From the NCBI RefSeq assembly GCF_024746815.1, contig NZ_CP080525.1, positions 4,272,501 through 4,336,500 of the forward strand: 64,000 nucleotides of DNA, given 5' to 3'. Positions 46,359-54,916 of this stretch are shown here, one piece after another; the stretch's first letter is position 1; each line of letters starts with the position of its first letter. This DNA is from Mesorhizobium sp. AR07 (lineage in GTDB: Bacteria; Pseudomonadota; Alphaproteobacteria; Rhizobiales; Rhizobiaceae). The notes beneath the pieces are model-generated. The model ran no database searches. It was not told the DNA's origin and saw nothing but the letters and a program-made list of their open reading frames with translations. The translations under genes and the position numbers were made by a program.

Positions 46359-47628
46359 TGTTTGGACCGGAGACATCGCGAACAGGTGTGCGAAGACATC
46401 GCGAACAGTTTTGCGCGTTTTGCGCGAGGGGGTTCGGGATGCCATTCGGGGACAACAGCGCGATGAAACAGAAATTGGAATTCGTCAGGTTGGCGAGCGC
46501 GGCGGGTGCGAATGTGAGCGCGTTGTGTCGGCGCTTCGGAATCGGCCGGACGTTGGCCCACAAGCTGATCGCTCGCTATCGAGCGCAAGGCGATGCGGGG
46601 CTTTTGGAGCGTTCGCGGCAGCCCCATTTGAGCCCACGGCGCAGCGCCCCTGAGGTCGAAGCGGCAGCCCTTTGGGTGCGTGCGGCGCATCCGGCCTGGG
46701 GTGGGCGCAAGATCGCGCGTGTGCTCGCTCGCGAGGGTATCGGCACCCCTTCGCCCTCGACGGTGACCGGCATCCTGCGCCGCAACGGGATCGAGCTCGG
46801 ATTGCAGGGCGGCGGGGCGCAGCCTTTCATCCGCTTCGAGCACGAAGCCCCCAACGATCTGTGGCAGATGGACTTCAAGGGCCATGTCGCCCTGCGCACC
46901 GGCCGGCTGCATCCGCTCACCGTGCTCGACGACCATTCGCGCTTCTCGATCGTGCTGTCGGCCTGCTCCGATCAGACCACCCAAACCGTGCAAACGCGCC
47001 TGATCGAGGCCTTCCATCGCTATGGCCTGCCGTGGCGCATCGCCACCGACAATGGCCCGCCCTGGGGCGATGGCGGCCGCAACAACTTCACGCTGCTCAC
47101 CGTCTGGTTGATCGAGGCCAGCGTCGCCGTCAGCCACTCCAGGCCTTGCCACCCGCAGACACTCGGCAAGGACGAGCGCTTCCACCGAACGCTCAAGGCC
47201 GAGGCGCTGCAGGGACCACCCTTCGCCGATCTCGCCAAGGCTCAGCACGCCTTCGACCAGTGGCGCCATGTCTACAACGCCCAGCGTCCCCACGACGCGC
47301 TGGACGGCGCCGTGCCGCTCGACCGCTACCGGGCCTCGCAGCGCCAGTATCGCGAAATTGTCGAGCCGTTCGAATACGCCAAGGACGATCTCATCCGCCG
47401 CGTTCAGCAGCATGGCTTCGTCTCTATTCTCGGCCGCAAAATGCGCCTCTGCAAAGCCTTCGCCGGAAAATCCGTTGCCTTCCGTCCGACCGCAACAGAC
47501 GGCCTCTTCGACGCCTGGTTCAGACACCAGAAAATAGAAACCATCGACCTCAATGCCATGGCTCGATAGCATGCAAAACTGTTCGCGATGTCCTCGCACA
47601 CCTGTTCGCGATGTCTCCGGTCCAAACA
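46359..47628 (+). mobile_element. IS481-family insertion sequence with 56-bp inverted ends
   Basis: Left end 46359-46414 and right end 47573-47628 are inverse complements over 56 bases with one difference seen. Both begin TGTTTGGACCGGAGACATCG. Each end holds two copies of GACATCGCGAACAG, probably transposase binding sites. GTGGG flanks both sides (46354-46358 and 47629-47633) as a 5-bp target duplication inside a B repeat. One intact transposase gene fills the 1270-bp element. Confidence 0.93.
46439..47569 (+). CDS. IS481-family transposase
   Basis: The protein has 376 residues from the ATG at 46439 (another start at 46463 is possible). A helix-turn-helix (KLEFVRLASAAGANVSALCR and FGIGRTLAHKLIARY) precedes an HTH_29-like region with VRAAHPAWGGRKIARVLARE. 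The RNase-H-fold core has LWQMDFKGHVALRTGR (first Asp), IATDNGPPWGDGG (second Asp) and LGKDERFHRTLKAEAL (Glu). All catalytic acids are present and no frameshift is visible, so the element may still be mobile. Confidence 0.95.
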   Translation: MPFGDNSAMKQKLEFVRLASAAGANVSALCRRFGIGRTLAHKLIARYRAQGDAGLLERSRQPHLSPRRSAPEVEAAALWVRAAHPAWGGRKIARVLAREGIGTPSPSTVTGILRRNGIELGLQGGGAQPFIRFEHEAPNDLWQMDFKGHVALRTGRLHPLTVLDDHSRFSIVLSACSDQTTQTVQTRLIEAFHRYGLPWRIATDNGPPWGDGGRNNFTLLTVWLIEASVAVSHSRPCHPQTLGKDERFHRTLKAEALQGPPFADLAKAQHAFDQWRHVYNAQRPHDALDGAVPLDRYRASQRQYREIVEPFEYAKDDLIRRVQQHGFVSILGRKMRLCKAFAGKSVAFRPTATDGLFDAWFRHQKIETIDLNAMAR

Positions 47629-47661
47629 GTGGGGAGGGGTTAGGGGTGGGGGTATTCGTAG
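47629..47661. repeat. Remainder of family B repeat after IS481
   Basis: GTGGGGAGGGGTTAGGGGTG and GGGGTATTCGTAG complete the right arm interrupted at 46358. Confidence 0.8.
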
Positions 47662-47671
47662 AGCGAAAACC

Positions 47672-48100
47672 TCAGCGGTCGATGCGCGTCGACAGGATGA
47701 TCGACGACAAGGTCCGTTCGACCCCGTCCATGGCGCCGATCTGGTCGAGCAGCATGTCGAGGTCGCGGATCGACGGCGCGTCGACGATCACGATCATGTC
47801 GAAATTGCCGCTGACCGAATGCAGCATCCTGACCGGCACCAGCGCTCGCAGGCCGCGCACCACCTTGTCGGCGAGCTTGGGCGTCACGGTGAGCAGCACA
47901 TGCGCCCGCACCAGTCCCTGTTCGTAGTCCGGCGCCAGCCGCACGCCATAGCCGCTGATGATGCCGCGCTGCTCAAGCCGTTCGATCCGGCTCTGCACGG
48001 TTGTGCGCGAGACGCCGAGCTTGCGGGCCAGTTCAGCGGTCGAGGCGCGAGCATTCTCGCGCAGCAGGGAAAGCAGGGCTTGCTCGGGCTCACTGAGCAT
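47672..48100 (-). CDS. Lrp/AsnC-family transcriptional regulator
   Basis: The protein has 142 residues from the ATG at 48100 (AGGAA upstream; a TTG 30 bases further up is less likely). The helix-turn-helix is STAELARKLGVSRTTVQSRI and ERLEQRGIISGYGVRL. The RAM effector domain has VLLTVTPKLADKVVRGLRAL, VSGNFDMIVIVDAPSIRDLD and ending ERTLSSIILSTRI. It is divergent from the saccharopine dehydrogenase-like gene across 179 bases, so control of that gene in response to an amino acid such as lysine is likely. Confidence 0.92.
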   Translation of the reverse strand: MLSEPEQALLSLLRENARASTAELARKLGVSRTTVQSRIERLEQRGIISGYGVRLAPDYEQGLVRAHVLLTVTPKLADKVVRGLRALVPVRMLHSVSGNFDMIVIVDAPSIRDLDMLLDQIGAMDGVERTLSSIILSTRIDR

Positions 48101-48188
48101 TTCGACGATTCCTATCGGCAGAGTGCGCAATCAGAGTTTCGTTTCGAACAATTCCACGCTTCCTTTCGACAGGCAAGCTGCGAGTCTC

Positions 48189-48237
48189 ATGCATGTCGTC
48201 CAAAAGTGTGAAGCGGTTTTGGGACAACGACATGCAT
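48189..48237. repeat. Intergenic palindromic repeat family C
   Basis: ATGCATGTCGTCCAAAA (48189-48205) and TTTTGGGACAACGACATGCA (from 48217) are inverted arms, the right one with four extra bases. This motif is widespread in rhizobial genomes as far as I recall. It lies in the Lrp/dehydrogenase divergent region. Confidence 0.8.
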
Positions 48238-48279
48238 AAACAAAAGCATCAACAAAGGCATTCGCGTGAGGGATCGGTC

Positions 48280-49383
48280 ATGAAGAAAATTGTTGTTGTC
48301 GGCGCTGGCAAGATCGGCTCGACCATTGCCGAGATGCTCGCCGCCACGGGTGACTATCACGTCACCCTCGTCGACCGCTCCGCGGCGCAGCTCGCTGCTG
48401 CCGAACTGCCGGCAACGGTTGCCACGCTGGAACTCGATATCGAAGCATCAGGCGCGCTCGAAGCGGCGCTCGCCGGAAAGTTCGCGGTGCTCAGCGCCGC
48501 CCCCTTCCACCTGACCACGCGGCTTGCCGAGGCGGCTGCCAGTGCCGGCGTGCATTATCTCGATCTCACCGAGGACGTCGTCAGCACCCGGCGGGTCAAG
48601 GAATTGGCGCGTTCGGCCAAGAGCGCCTTCATCCCGCAATGCGGGCTGGCGCCGGGCTTCATCTCGATCGTCGCCAACGATCTCGCCAGCCGCTTCGATT
48701 CGCTGGAAAGCGTGCGCATGCGGGTCGGCGCCTTGCCGCAATACCCGTCCAATGCGCTGAACTACAATCTGACCTGGAGCACCGACGGCGTCATCAACGA
48801 ATATTGCGAACCTTGCGAGGCGATCGTCGAGGGCGAGCTGATCGAGGTGCCGCCGCTGGAGGAGCGCGAGGAATTCTCGCTCGACGGCGTCACCTACGAG
48901 GCGTTCAACACATCCGGCGGGCTTGGCACGCTGGCCGAAACGCTGAAGGGCAAGGTGCGCACGCTGAACTACCGCACCATCCGCTACCCCGGCCACGCCG
49001 CGATCATGAAGGCGCTGCTCAACGATCTCGGCCTGCGCCACCGCCGCGACGTGCTGAAGGACATCTTTGAAAGCGCCCTGCCGGCAACGTTGCAGGATGT
49101 GGTCATCGTCTTCGTCACCGTCTCCGGCCGCAAGAACGGCCGCCTGCTGCAGGAAACCTACGCCAACAAGATCTATTCGAAGCGCGTCGGCCAGACGGTG
49201 CGCAGCGCCATCCAGATCACCACCGCCTCCGGCATCTGCGCCGTGCTCGACATGCTGGCCGACGGCAGCCTGCCGGCGACGGGTTTCGTCAAGCAGGAAG
49301 ACATCGCGCTCGACGCCTTCCTCGCCAACCGTTTTGGCCGCGCCTACGCCCAGCACGAGATGGTGAGCCGGCTCGCGGGGTGA
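48280..49383 (+). CDS. Saccharopine dehydrogenase / lysine 6-dehydrogenase-like oxidoreductase
   Basis: The protein has 367 residues from the ATG at 48280 (GAGGGA upstream). It begins KKIVVVGAGKIGSTIAEMLA with Asp in VTLVDRSAAQ, an NAD-type Rossmann fold. It continues with AGVHYLDLTEDVVSTRRVKE, FIPQCGLAPGFISIVANDLA and a C-terminal substrate domain with RYPGHAAIMKALLNDLGLR. This arrangement fits saccharopine reductase/lysine 6-dehydrogenase relatives used in lysine or ectoine catabolism. The Lrp-type gene opposite supports an amino-acid role. The exact substrate is not proven. Confidence 0.88.
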   Translation: MKKIVVVGAGKIGSTIAEMLAATGDYHVTLVDRSAAQLAAAELPATVATLELDIEASGALEAALAGKFAVLSAAPFHLTTRLAEAAASAGVHYLDLTEDVVSTRRVKELARSAKSAFIPQCGLAPGFISIVANDLASRFDSLESVRMRVGALPQYPSNALNYNLTWSTDGVINEYCEPCEAIVEGELIEVPPLEEREEFSLDGVTYEAFNTSGGLGTLAETLKGKVRTLNYRTIRYPGHAAIMKALLNDLGLRHRRDVLKDIFESALPATLQDVVIVFVTVSGRKNGRLLQETYANKIYSKRVGQTVRSAIQITTASGICAVLDMLADGSLPATGFVKQEDIALDAFLANRFGRAYAQHEMVSRLAG

Positions 49384-49389
49384 GATTAG

Positions 49390-49550
49390 CGCCGCCTTAC
49401 CTTCTCCCCTTGCGGGAGAAGGTGGATCGGCGCGTAGCGCCGAGACGGTTGAGGGGTGTTAGACGGAACACCGTCCTTGCCAAGCTGGAGCACCCCTCAT
49501 CCGTCGCCTGCGGCGACACCTTCTCCCGCAAGGGGAGAAGGGAAAGCCGC
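49390..49550. repeat. Intergenic repeat family F
   Basis: CTTCTCCCCTTGCGGGAGAA and GGCGCGTAGCGCCGAGACGG form one half. CATCCGTCGCCTGCGGCGAC and CTTCTCCCGCAAGGGGAGAA form the other. It separates the dehydrogenase and the convergent lpd gene. Confidence 0.75.
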
Positions 49551-49554
49551 CACC

Positions 49555-50946
49555 TCAAATATGCAGCGCGTGTCCCAGCGCCTTCAGCGCCGCTTCCTGG
49601 AACCCTTCGCCTTGCGTCGGATGCGCATGGATGGTGCCTGCGATATCCTCCAGCCTTGCACCCATCTCGAGCGCCAGCCCAAAAGCAGCCGCCAGTTCCG
49701 ACACGCCCTGCCCGACCGCCTGGATGCCGAGCACCAGATGATTGTCCGCGCGGGCGACGACACGAACGAAGCCGTCTTCGCCAAGCCGCGTCATCGCGCG
49801 GCCATTGGCGGCAAACGGAAACATCCCGATCTTGATCTCGCCGCCCAACGCCTTGGCCTCTTCAGGCGACAGACCGGCCGTCACCAGCTCCGGATCGGTG
49901 AAGCAGACGGCGGGAATTGAGCGCTTGTCCCAGCTGCGCTTGTGGCCGGCGACGATCTCGGCGACCATTTCGCCCTGCGCCATCGCCCGGTGCGCCAGCA
50001 TCGGCTCGCCGGTGACGTCGCCGATGGCGAAGATGCCGCGCATCGAGGTGCGGCACTGGTCGTCGATGCGGATGAATTTTCCAGCCATGTCGAGATCGAT
50101 CTGGTCGAGCCCCCAGCCTTCGGTCACCGGCCTGCGGCCGACCGTCACCAAGATCTTGTCGGCGGTAACCTTGGCGCTCTTGCCGTCCGAGGTCTCGACC
50201 AGCAGCGCGCCGCCCTTGGTTCCCTTGGCCTTGGCACCTGGCATCACCTCGATGCCCATTGCGGCGAGCCGCTTGACCACCGGCCGCGTCAGCTCGGCAT
50301 CATACTGCGCCAACACGCGGGGCAAGGCCTCGACCACGGTCACCTTGGCGCCCATTTTGGCGAAGGCCATGCCGAGTTCGAGGCCGATATAGCCGCCACC
50401 GACGATCGCGAGCTTTTTCGGCACCTCACTCAGCGCCAGCGCGTCGGTGGACGAAATCACCGAGCCGCCGAACGGCAGGAACGGCAATTCGACCGGCGCC
50501 GAGCCTGTGGCAATGACGATCATCTCGGCTCGAATCACTTGGCTTCCCGTCTCGGTCTCGACCGCGACGGTCTTGCCGTCGCGGAACGTCGTCCAGCCGT
50601 GGACGGTCTTCACCCCGGCCTTCTTGAGCAGGCCGGCGACGCCGCTGTTGAGCCGGCTGACGATGCTGTCCTTCCAGGCGACCGTTCTGCCAAGGTCGAG
50701 CACCGGAGCTGTGACCGAAATGCCGAGGGGACTGCCGCCGCCGGCCATGTGCGACACCTTCTCGAATTCTTCGGCCGCGTGGATCAGCGCCTTGGACGGA
50801 ATGCAGCCGACATTGAGGCAGGTGCCGCCGGGCTTGCCGGCCTCGACGATCACCGTATCGACACCGAGCTGGCCGGCACGGATGGCTGAGACATAGCCAC
50901 CGGGGCCGGCGCCGATGACGAGCAGCTTGCAGGAGATTTCTTTCAT
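49555..50946 (-). CDS. lpd: Dihydrolipoyl dehydrogenase (E3) of the branched-chain 2-oxoacid dehydrogenase
   Basis: The protein has 463 residues from the ATG at 50946. FAD motif KLLVIGAGPGGYVSAIRAGQ, redox disulfide Cys43/Cys48 in GGTCLNVGCIPSKALIHAAE, NAD motif KLAIVGGGYIGLELGMAFAK, and the C-terminal active-site His-Glu in TIHAHPTQGEGFQEAALKAL are all present. It reoxidises the lipoyl arm of E2 using NAD+. It is the last gene of the operon E1alpha-E1beta-E2-E3, separated from E2 by a 286-base gap that holds an A repeat. A frame to 51090 extends into the repeat and is not real. Confidence 0.95.
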   Translation of the reverse strand: MKEISCKLLVIGAGPGGYVSAIRAGQLGVDTVIVEAGKPGGTCLNVGCIPSKALIHAAEEFEKVSHMAGGGSPLGISVTAPVLDLGRTVAWKDSIVSRLNSGVAGLLKKAGVKTVHGWTTFRDGKTVAVETETGSQVIRAEMIVIATGSAPVELPFLPFGGSVISSTDALALSEVPKKLAIVGGGYIGLELGMAFAKMGAKVTVVEALPRVLAQYDAELTRPVVKRLAAMGIEVMPGAKAKGTKGGALLVETSDGKSAKVTADKILVTVGRRPVTEGWGLDQIDLDMAGKFIRIDDQCRTSMRGIFAIGDVTGEPMLAHRAMAQGEMVAEIVAGHKRSWDKRSIPAVCFTDPELVTAGLSPEEAKALGGEIKIGMFPFAANGRAMTRLGEDGFVRVVARADNHLVLGIQAVGQGVSELAAAFGLALEMGARLEDIAGTIHAHPTQGEGFQEAALKALGHALHI

Positions 50947-51000
50947 GTCGATTGCGCCCTTCTGTAGAGAACTGCCAGTGACGCATTCCCGGCTGGCGTC

Positions 51001-51182
51001 GCGCTGCCCCTCATCCGCCTGCCGGCACCTTCTCCCCGTATAGTGACGGGGAGAAGGGAGATGGCCGCAATGTCGGCGCCGTCCTTGCAACGCTGGCGAT
51101 TGGCGAAACCATGAATGCCAGCGTATTTCTCCCCGTCACTATACGGGGAGAAATGCCCGGCAGGGCAATGAGGGGCAGCGCG
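51001..51182. repeat. Intergenic palindromic repeat family A, copy 5, inside the bkd operon
   Basis: GCGCTGCCCCTCATCCGCCT and CCCCGTATAGTGACGGGG form one half, and CCCCGTCACTATACGGGG with GGCAATGAGGGGCAGCGCG the other. It lies between the E2 and E3 genes of one operon, so it is transcribed and can fold as a long hairpin in the mRNA. Confidence 0.85.
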
Positions 51183-51232
51183 ACGCTCCGAGGCAGGTGG
51201 AGCAAGACGCTGAGAAGGCATTGCCATCACCC

Positions 51233-52666
51233 TCAATCCACAAAAATGAGCGCCGGCGTCTCCAGCAGCGTCTTGATGCGCTGGATGAACACCGCGGCGT
51301 CCCAGCCGTCGATGACGCGATGGTCGAAGCTCGACGACAGGTTCATCATCTTGCGCGGGATGAATTGCGTGCCGTCCCACACCGGCCGCACCATCATCTT
51401 GTTGACGCCGATGATCGCCACTTCCGGATGGTTGATGACCGGCGTCGTCGCCACGCCGCCCATGGCGCCGAGCGAGGTGATGGTGATGGTCGAGCCGGAC
51501 AGCTCGTCGCGTGTCGCGGTGCCGGATTTCGCCGCCTCGGCAAGCCTGATGACCTCGGCGCCGCAGTCCCAGATGTCGCGCGCCTCGGCGTGCTTGACCA
51601 CCGGCACCACCAGCCCCGACGGCGTCTGCGCGGCAATGCCGATATGGATGCCGCCATGCTGGTGGATGATGCCGGCCTCGTCGTCGAACAGCGAATTGAG
51701 ATTGGGCTGGTCTGATATCGCCTTGACCATCGCCCGCATCAGGAACGGCAGCAGCGTCAGCTTCGGCCGCTCACCGTTGCCCGGGCGCTTCTCCTTGTTG
51801 AGCGCGGCGCGCAGTTCCTCCAGCGCGGTGACGTCGATCTCCTCGACATAGGTGATGTGCGGGATGCGCGACTTGGACAGCGTCATCTTCTCGGCGATCT
51901 TGCGCCTCAAGCCCACCACCTTGATGTCCTGTATGGAATCGTTGCGGGCGAGGCCCGATGTCCTGGCGACCTGCGGACCGCGCGCCAGGAAGGCGTCGAT
52001 ATCCTCATGACCGATGCGGCCGGCCGGGCCGCTTCCGGCAACCTGCCTGAGATCGATGCCGGCCTCTTTCGCGCGCAGGCGGACGGCGGGAGACGCCAGC
52101 GGCTTTTCGCCTTCGGGGCGTGGGGCGCCTGTGGCAACTCCGGGTGTCGGCGCCGTACCCCCACCCCTAGCCCCTCCCCACAAGGGGGAGGGGGATTCTG
52201 TCTCCGCCGTTCGGACGCCGGTACCTGACTCTCTGGCGTCCGCAGATTTTGGCGCAGCCTTGGATGTCGCGTGCTTCGCGCCAACCTTGGTCGCCGAGGT
52301 GCCTCCCCCTTGTGGGGGTCCGGAGGACGAGCGAGACCCGTGGCTCGCCCCGGCAAGGTTAGGGGTGGGGGTAATTTCAGCCGTAGACGTCTCACCTTTG
52401 GACGACGAACCGACATTCCCCTCGCCCGCCACCTTCAGCCGCACGATGGGCGAGCCGATCGCCACCGTGTCGCCGATCTCGGCGCCCAGCCAAAGAATCT
52501 CGCCATCGACGGGCGACGGGATTTCGACCGTCGCCTTGTCGGTCATGACAGCGGCGAGCACGGTGTCCTCGCGCACGATGTCGCCGATCTTGACGTGCCA
52601 TTCGACCAGCTCGGCCTCGGCGACGCCTTCGCCGACATCGGGCAGCTTGATGATGTGTTCGCCCAT
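51233..52666 (-). CDS. bkdB: Branched-chain 2-oxoacid dehydrogenase E2 (dihydrolipoyl transacylase)
   Basis: The protein has 477 residues from the ATG at 52666. The lipoyl domain (1-78) has Lys44 in VMTDKATVEIPSPVDGEILW. The peripheral-subunit-binding domain is about 187-228 (SPAVRLRAKEAGIDLRQVAG). The catalytic domain (about 245-477) has VGLRRKIAEKMTLSKSRIPH and NLSSSFDHRVIDGWDAAVFI with the active His. The linker between lipoyl and binding domains is over 100 residues, because about 80 of them (97-176) are encoded by an in-frame B repeat. It is one base from E1beta. The complex turns branched-chain 2-oxoacids into acyl-CoAs. Confidence 0.95.
   Translation of the reverse strand: MGEHIIKLPDVGEGVAEAELVEWHVKIGDIVREDTVLAAVMTDKATVEIPSPVDGEILWLGAEIGDTVAIGSPIVRLKVAGEGNVGSSSKGETSTAEITPTPNLAGASHGSRSSSGPPQGGGTSATKVGAKHATSKAAPKSADARESGTGVRTAETESPSPLWGGARGGGTAPTPGVATGAPRPEGEKPLASPAVRLRAKEAGIDLRQVAGSGPAGRIGHEDIDAFLARGPQVARTSGLARNDSIQDIKVVGLRRKIAEKMTLSKSRIPHITYVEEIDVTALEELRAALNKEKRPGNGERPKLTLLPFLMRAMVKAISDQPNLNSLFDDEAGIIHQHGGIHIGIAAQTPSGLVVPVVKHAEARDIWDCGAEVIRLAEAAKSGTATRDELSGSTITITSLGAMGGVATTPVINHPEVAIIGVNKMMVRPVWDGTQFIPRKMMNLSSSFDHRVIDGWDAAVFIQRIKTLLETPALIFVD
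52148..52374. repeat. Family B repeat in frame inside the bkdB coding sequence
   Basis: TACCCCCACCCCTAGCCCCT with CCCACAAGGGGGAGGGGG forms one arm. GCCTCCCCCTTGTGGGGG and, after an extra stretch of about 40 bases (52320-52360), TTAGGGGTGGGGGTAAT form the other. The same text elsewhere in the window is intergenic. It encodes Pro/Gly-rich linker residues such as ITPTPNLAGAS and ESPSPLWGGARGGGTAPTPG. Confidence 0.88.
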
Positions 52667-52667
52667 C

Positions 52668-53681
52668 TCAGGCTCCCATGGTTTCGAGCAGGGCCCGGCC
52701 GACGCGGGCGGGACCGGGGAAATAGTCCCATTCCTGCGCATGCGGATAGGGCGTGTCCCAGCCGGCGACCCGCGCCACCGGCGCCTCCAGATGGTAGAAG
52801 CAGTTTTCCTGCACCAGAGCCGACAGTTCGGCGCCGAAGCCGGAGGTCAGCGTCGCCTCATGCACGATCACGCAGCGCCCGGTCTTCTTGACCGAGGCGA
52901 CGATCGTGTCGAGGTCGAGCGGCAAAAGCGTCCTGAGATCGATGATCTCGGCATCGATGCCGGTCTCCTCGACGGCGGCCTGCGCGACATAGACCATGGT
53001 GCCGTAGGCGAGCACGGTGATCGCGGAGCCCGCCCTTCGAATCGCGGCCTTGCCTAGCGGCACGGTGTAATGGCCGTCGGCGACCTCGCCCAGCTCATGC
53101 TTCGACCATGGCGTCACCGGCCGGTCATGATGGCCGTCGAACGGACCGTTGTAGAGCCGCTTCGGTTCGAGGAAAATCACCGGATCGGGATCCTCGATTG
53201 CCGCGATCAGCAGCCCCTTGGCGTCATGCGGGTTGGACGGCACCACGGTCTTCAGCCCCGACACATGGGTGAACAGCGCTTCCGGACTCTGGCTGTGCGT
53301 CTGGCCGCCAAAGATGCCGCCGCCGGTCGGCATCCGCACCACGATCGGGCAGGTGAAATCGCCGTTCGAGCGGTAGCGCAGCCGCGCCGCTTCCTGGGTC
53401 AGCTGGTCGTAGGCCGGATACATGTAGTCGGCAAACTGAATTTCCACGCATGGCTTCAGCCCGTAGGCGGCCATGCCGATGGCCGAGCCGACAATACCGG
53501 ATTCGTTGATCGGCGCGTCGAAACAGCGGCTCTTGCCGTATTTGGCCTGCAGGCCATGTGTTACGCGGAAGACGCCGCCGAAGAAGCCGACATCCTCGCC
53601 GAACACGACGACTTTGTTGTCGCGCCCCATCGACACATCCATGGCGTCGCGAATGGCCTCGATCATGGTCCGTCTCGGCAT
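52668..53681 (-). CDS. bkdA2: Branched-chain 2-oxoacid dehydrogenase E1 beta subunit
   Basis: The protein has 337 residues from the ATG at 53681. It has RTMIEAIRDAMDVSMGRDNK, VVVFGEDVGFFGGVFRVTHG with the catalytic Glu, the central DAPINESGIVGSAIGMAAYG, and the transketolase C-terminal domain EIIDLRTLLPLDLDTIVASV and VIVHEATLTSGFGAELSALV. It completes the thiamine-diphosphate site with the alpha subunit. It begins two bases after the alpha gene stop and ends one base before the E2 start, showing a tightly coupled operon. A longer frame upstream overlaps the alpha gene in another frame and is a shadow. Confidence 0.95.
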   Translation of the reverse strand: MPRRTMIEAIRDAMDVSMGRDNKVVVFGEDVGFFGGVFRVTHGLQAKYGKSRCFDAPINESGIVGSAIGMAAYGLKPCVEIQFADYMYPAYDQLTQEAARLRYRSNGDFTCPIVVRMPTGGGIFGGQTHSQSPEALFTHVSGLKTVVPSNPHDAKGLLIAAIEDPDPVIFLEPKRLYNGPFDGHHDRPVTPWSKHELGEVADGHYTVPLGKAAIRRAGSAITVLAYGTMVYVAQAAVEETGIDAEIIDLRTLLPLDLDTIVASVKKTGRCVIVHEATLTSGFGAELSALVQENCFYHLEAPVARVAGWDTPYPHAQEWDYFPGPARVGRALLETMGA

Positions 53682-53683
53682 GG

Positions 53684-54916
53684 TCAGACCCCCGCCTGCT
53701 GGCGCTGGCGCCGCAGATGCGGCGGCATCTCGGCATAGAGCCCTTCGAACATGTCGCGCGTCGACGGCTTGCCGCCGGCATGCAGCGTGCCGTGGCTTTC
53801 GGCTTCCTTCTGCGCAGCAATCACCGTGTCGAGGATTTCCGCCTCGGCCTGGGCGTGCCGCTCGTCCGACCAGACGCCGAGCTGGATCAGATGGTTCTTC
53901 AGCCGCACGATCGGATCGCCGAGCGGCCATGCGTCGGATTCGGTCTTTGGCCGGTAGGCCGACGGATCGTCCGAGCTCGAATGCGCGCCGGCGCGATAGG
54001 TGACATATTCGACCAGCGTCGGCCCGAGATTGCTGCGCGCCCGCTCCGCCGCCCATTTGGCCACCGCATGGACGGCAAGATAGTCGTTGCCGTCGACGCG
54101 CAGCGACGGAATGCCGAAGCCGAAGCCACGCGCCGCGAATGTGCCCGAGCCACCACGCGCAATGCCCTGGAAAGTCGAGATCGCCCACTGGTTGTTGACG
54201 ACGTTGAGCACGACGGGCGCCTTGTAGGTGGAGGCGAACACCAGCGCCGAATGAAAATCGGACTCCGCCGTCGAGCCGTCGCCTATCCAGGCGGCGGCAA
54301 TGCGCGAATCGTTCGATATCGCCGAGGCCATCGCCCAGCCGACCGCCTGGATATACTGCGTCGCCAGATTGCCCGAGATCGAGAAGAAGCCGTGCTCCTT
54401 CGACGAATACATGACCGGCAATTGCCTGCCCTTCAGCGGGTCGGCCTCGTTGGAATAGATCTGGTTCATCATCGTGACCATTGGATAGCCGTCGGCGATG
54501 AGCAGGCCTGCCTGGCGATAGGTCGGAAAATTCATGTCACCGGGGGTGAGGGCCTTGCGGAAGGCGCAGGCCACCGCCTCTTCGCCCAGATGCTGCATGT
54601 AGAAGGAGGTTTTGCCCTGGCGCTGCGCCATCTGCATGCGCGCATCGAAAGTTCGCAGCGTCATCATGTGGCGCAGGCCGGCCAAAAGCTCGTCGCTGGA
54701 AAGCAGACCGGCCCAGGGGCCGACGGCTTCGCCATTGCGGTTCAGCACCCGGATGATCGAGAAGGCGAGATCGCGGATCGTGCGCGGATCGACATCGATG
54801 TCGGGGCGCGGCACCGAGCCGGCCTTGGGGATCGGCACGTTGGAAAAGTCAGGTGTGCCGCCCGGCCGCACTTCCGGCTCCGGAACGTGAAAACGCAACA
54901 TCCCAGCATCGGCCAT
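53684..54916 (-). CDS. bkdA1: Branched-chain 2-oxoacid dehydrogenase E1 alpha subunit
   Basis: The protein has 410 residues from the ATG at 54916, preceded by GGAGGAC. Thiamine diphosphate/Mg2+ binding is shown by AAWIGDGSTAESDFHSALVF and the following VLNVVNNQWAISTFQGIARG. The loop near YRAGAHSSSDDPSAYRPKTE corresponds to the phosphorylated loop of the mammalian enzyme. MTLRTFDARMQMAQRQGKTS and YMQHLGEEAVACAFRKALTP are typical of the branched-chain rather than the pyruvate enzyme. It is the first gene of the bkd operon. The promoter is expected in 54917-55000. Confidence 0.95.
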   Translation of the reverse strand: MADAGMLRFHVPEPEVRPGGTPDFSNVPIPKAGSVPRPDIDVDPRTIRDLAFSIIRVLNRNGEAVGPWAGLLSSDELLAGLRHMMTLRTFDARMQMAQRQGKTSFYMQHLGEEAVACAFRKALTPGDMNFPTYRQAGLLIADGYPMVTMMNQIYSNEADPLKGRQLPVMYSSKEHGFFSISGNLATQYIQAVGWAMASAISNDSRIAAAWIGDGSTAESDFHSALVFASTYKAPVVLNVVNNQWAISTFQGIARGGSGTFAARGFGFGIPSLRVDGNDYLAVHAVAKWAAERARSNLGPTLVEYVTYRAGAHSSSDDPSAYRPKTESDAWPLGDPIVRLKNHLIQLGVWSDERHAQAEAEILDTVIAAQKEAESHGTLHAGGKPSTRDMFEGLYAEMPPHLRRQRQQAGV

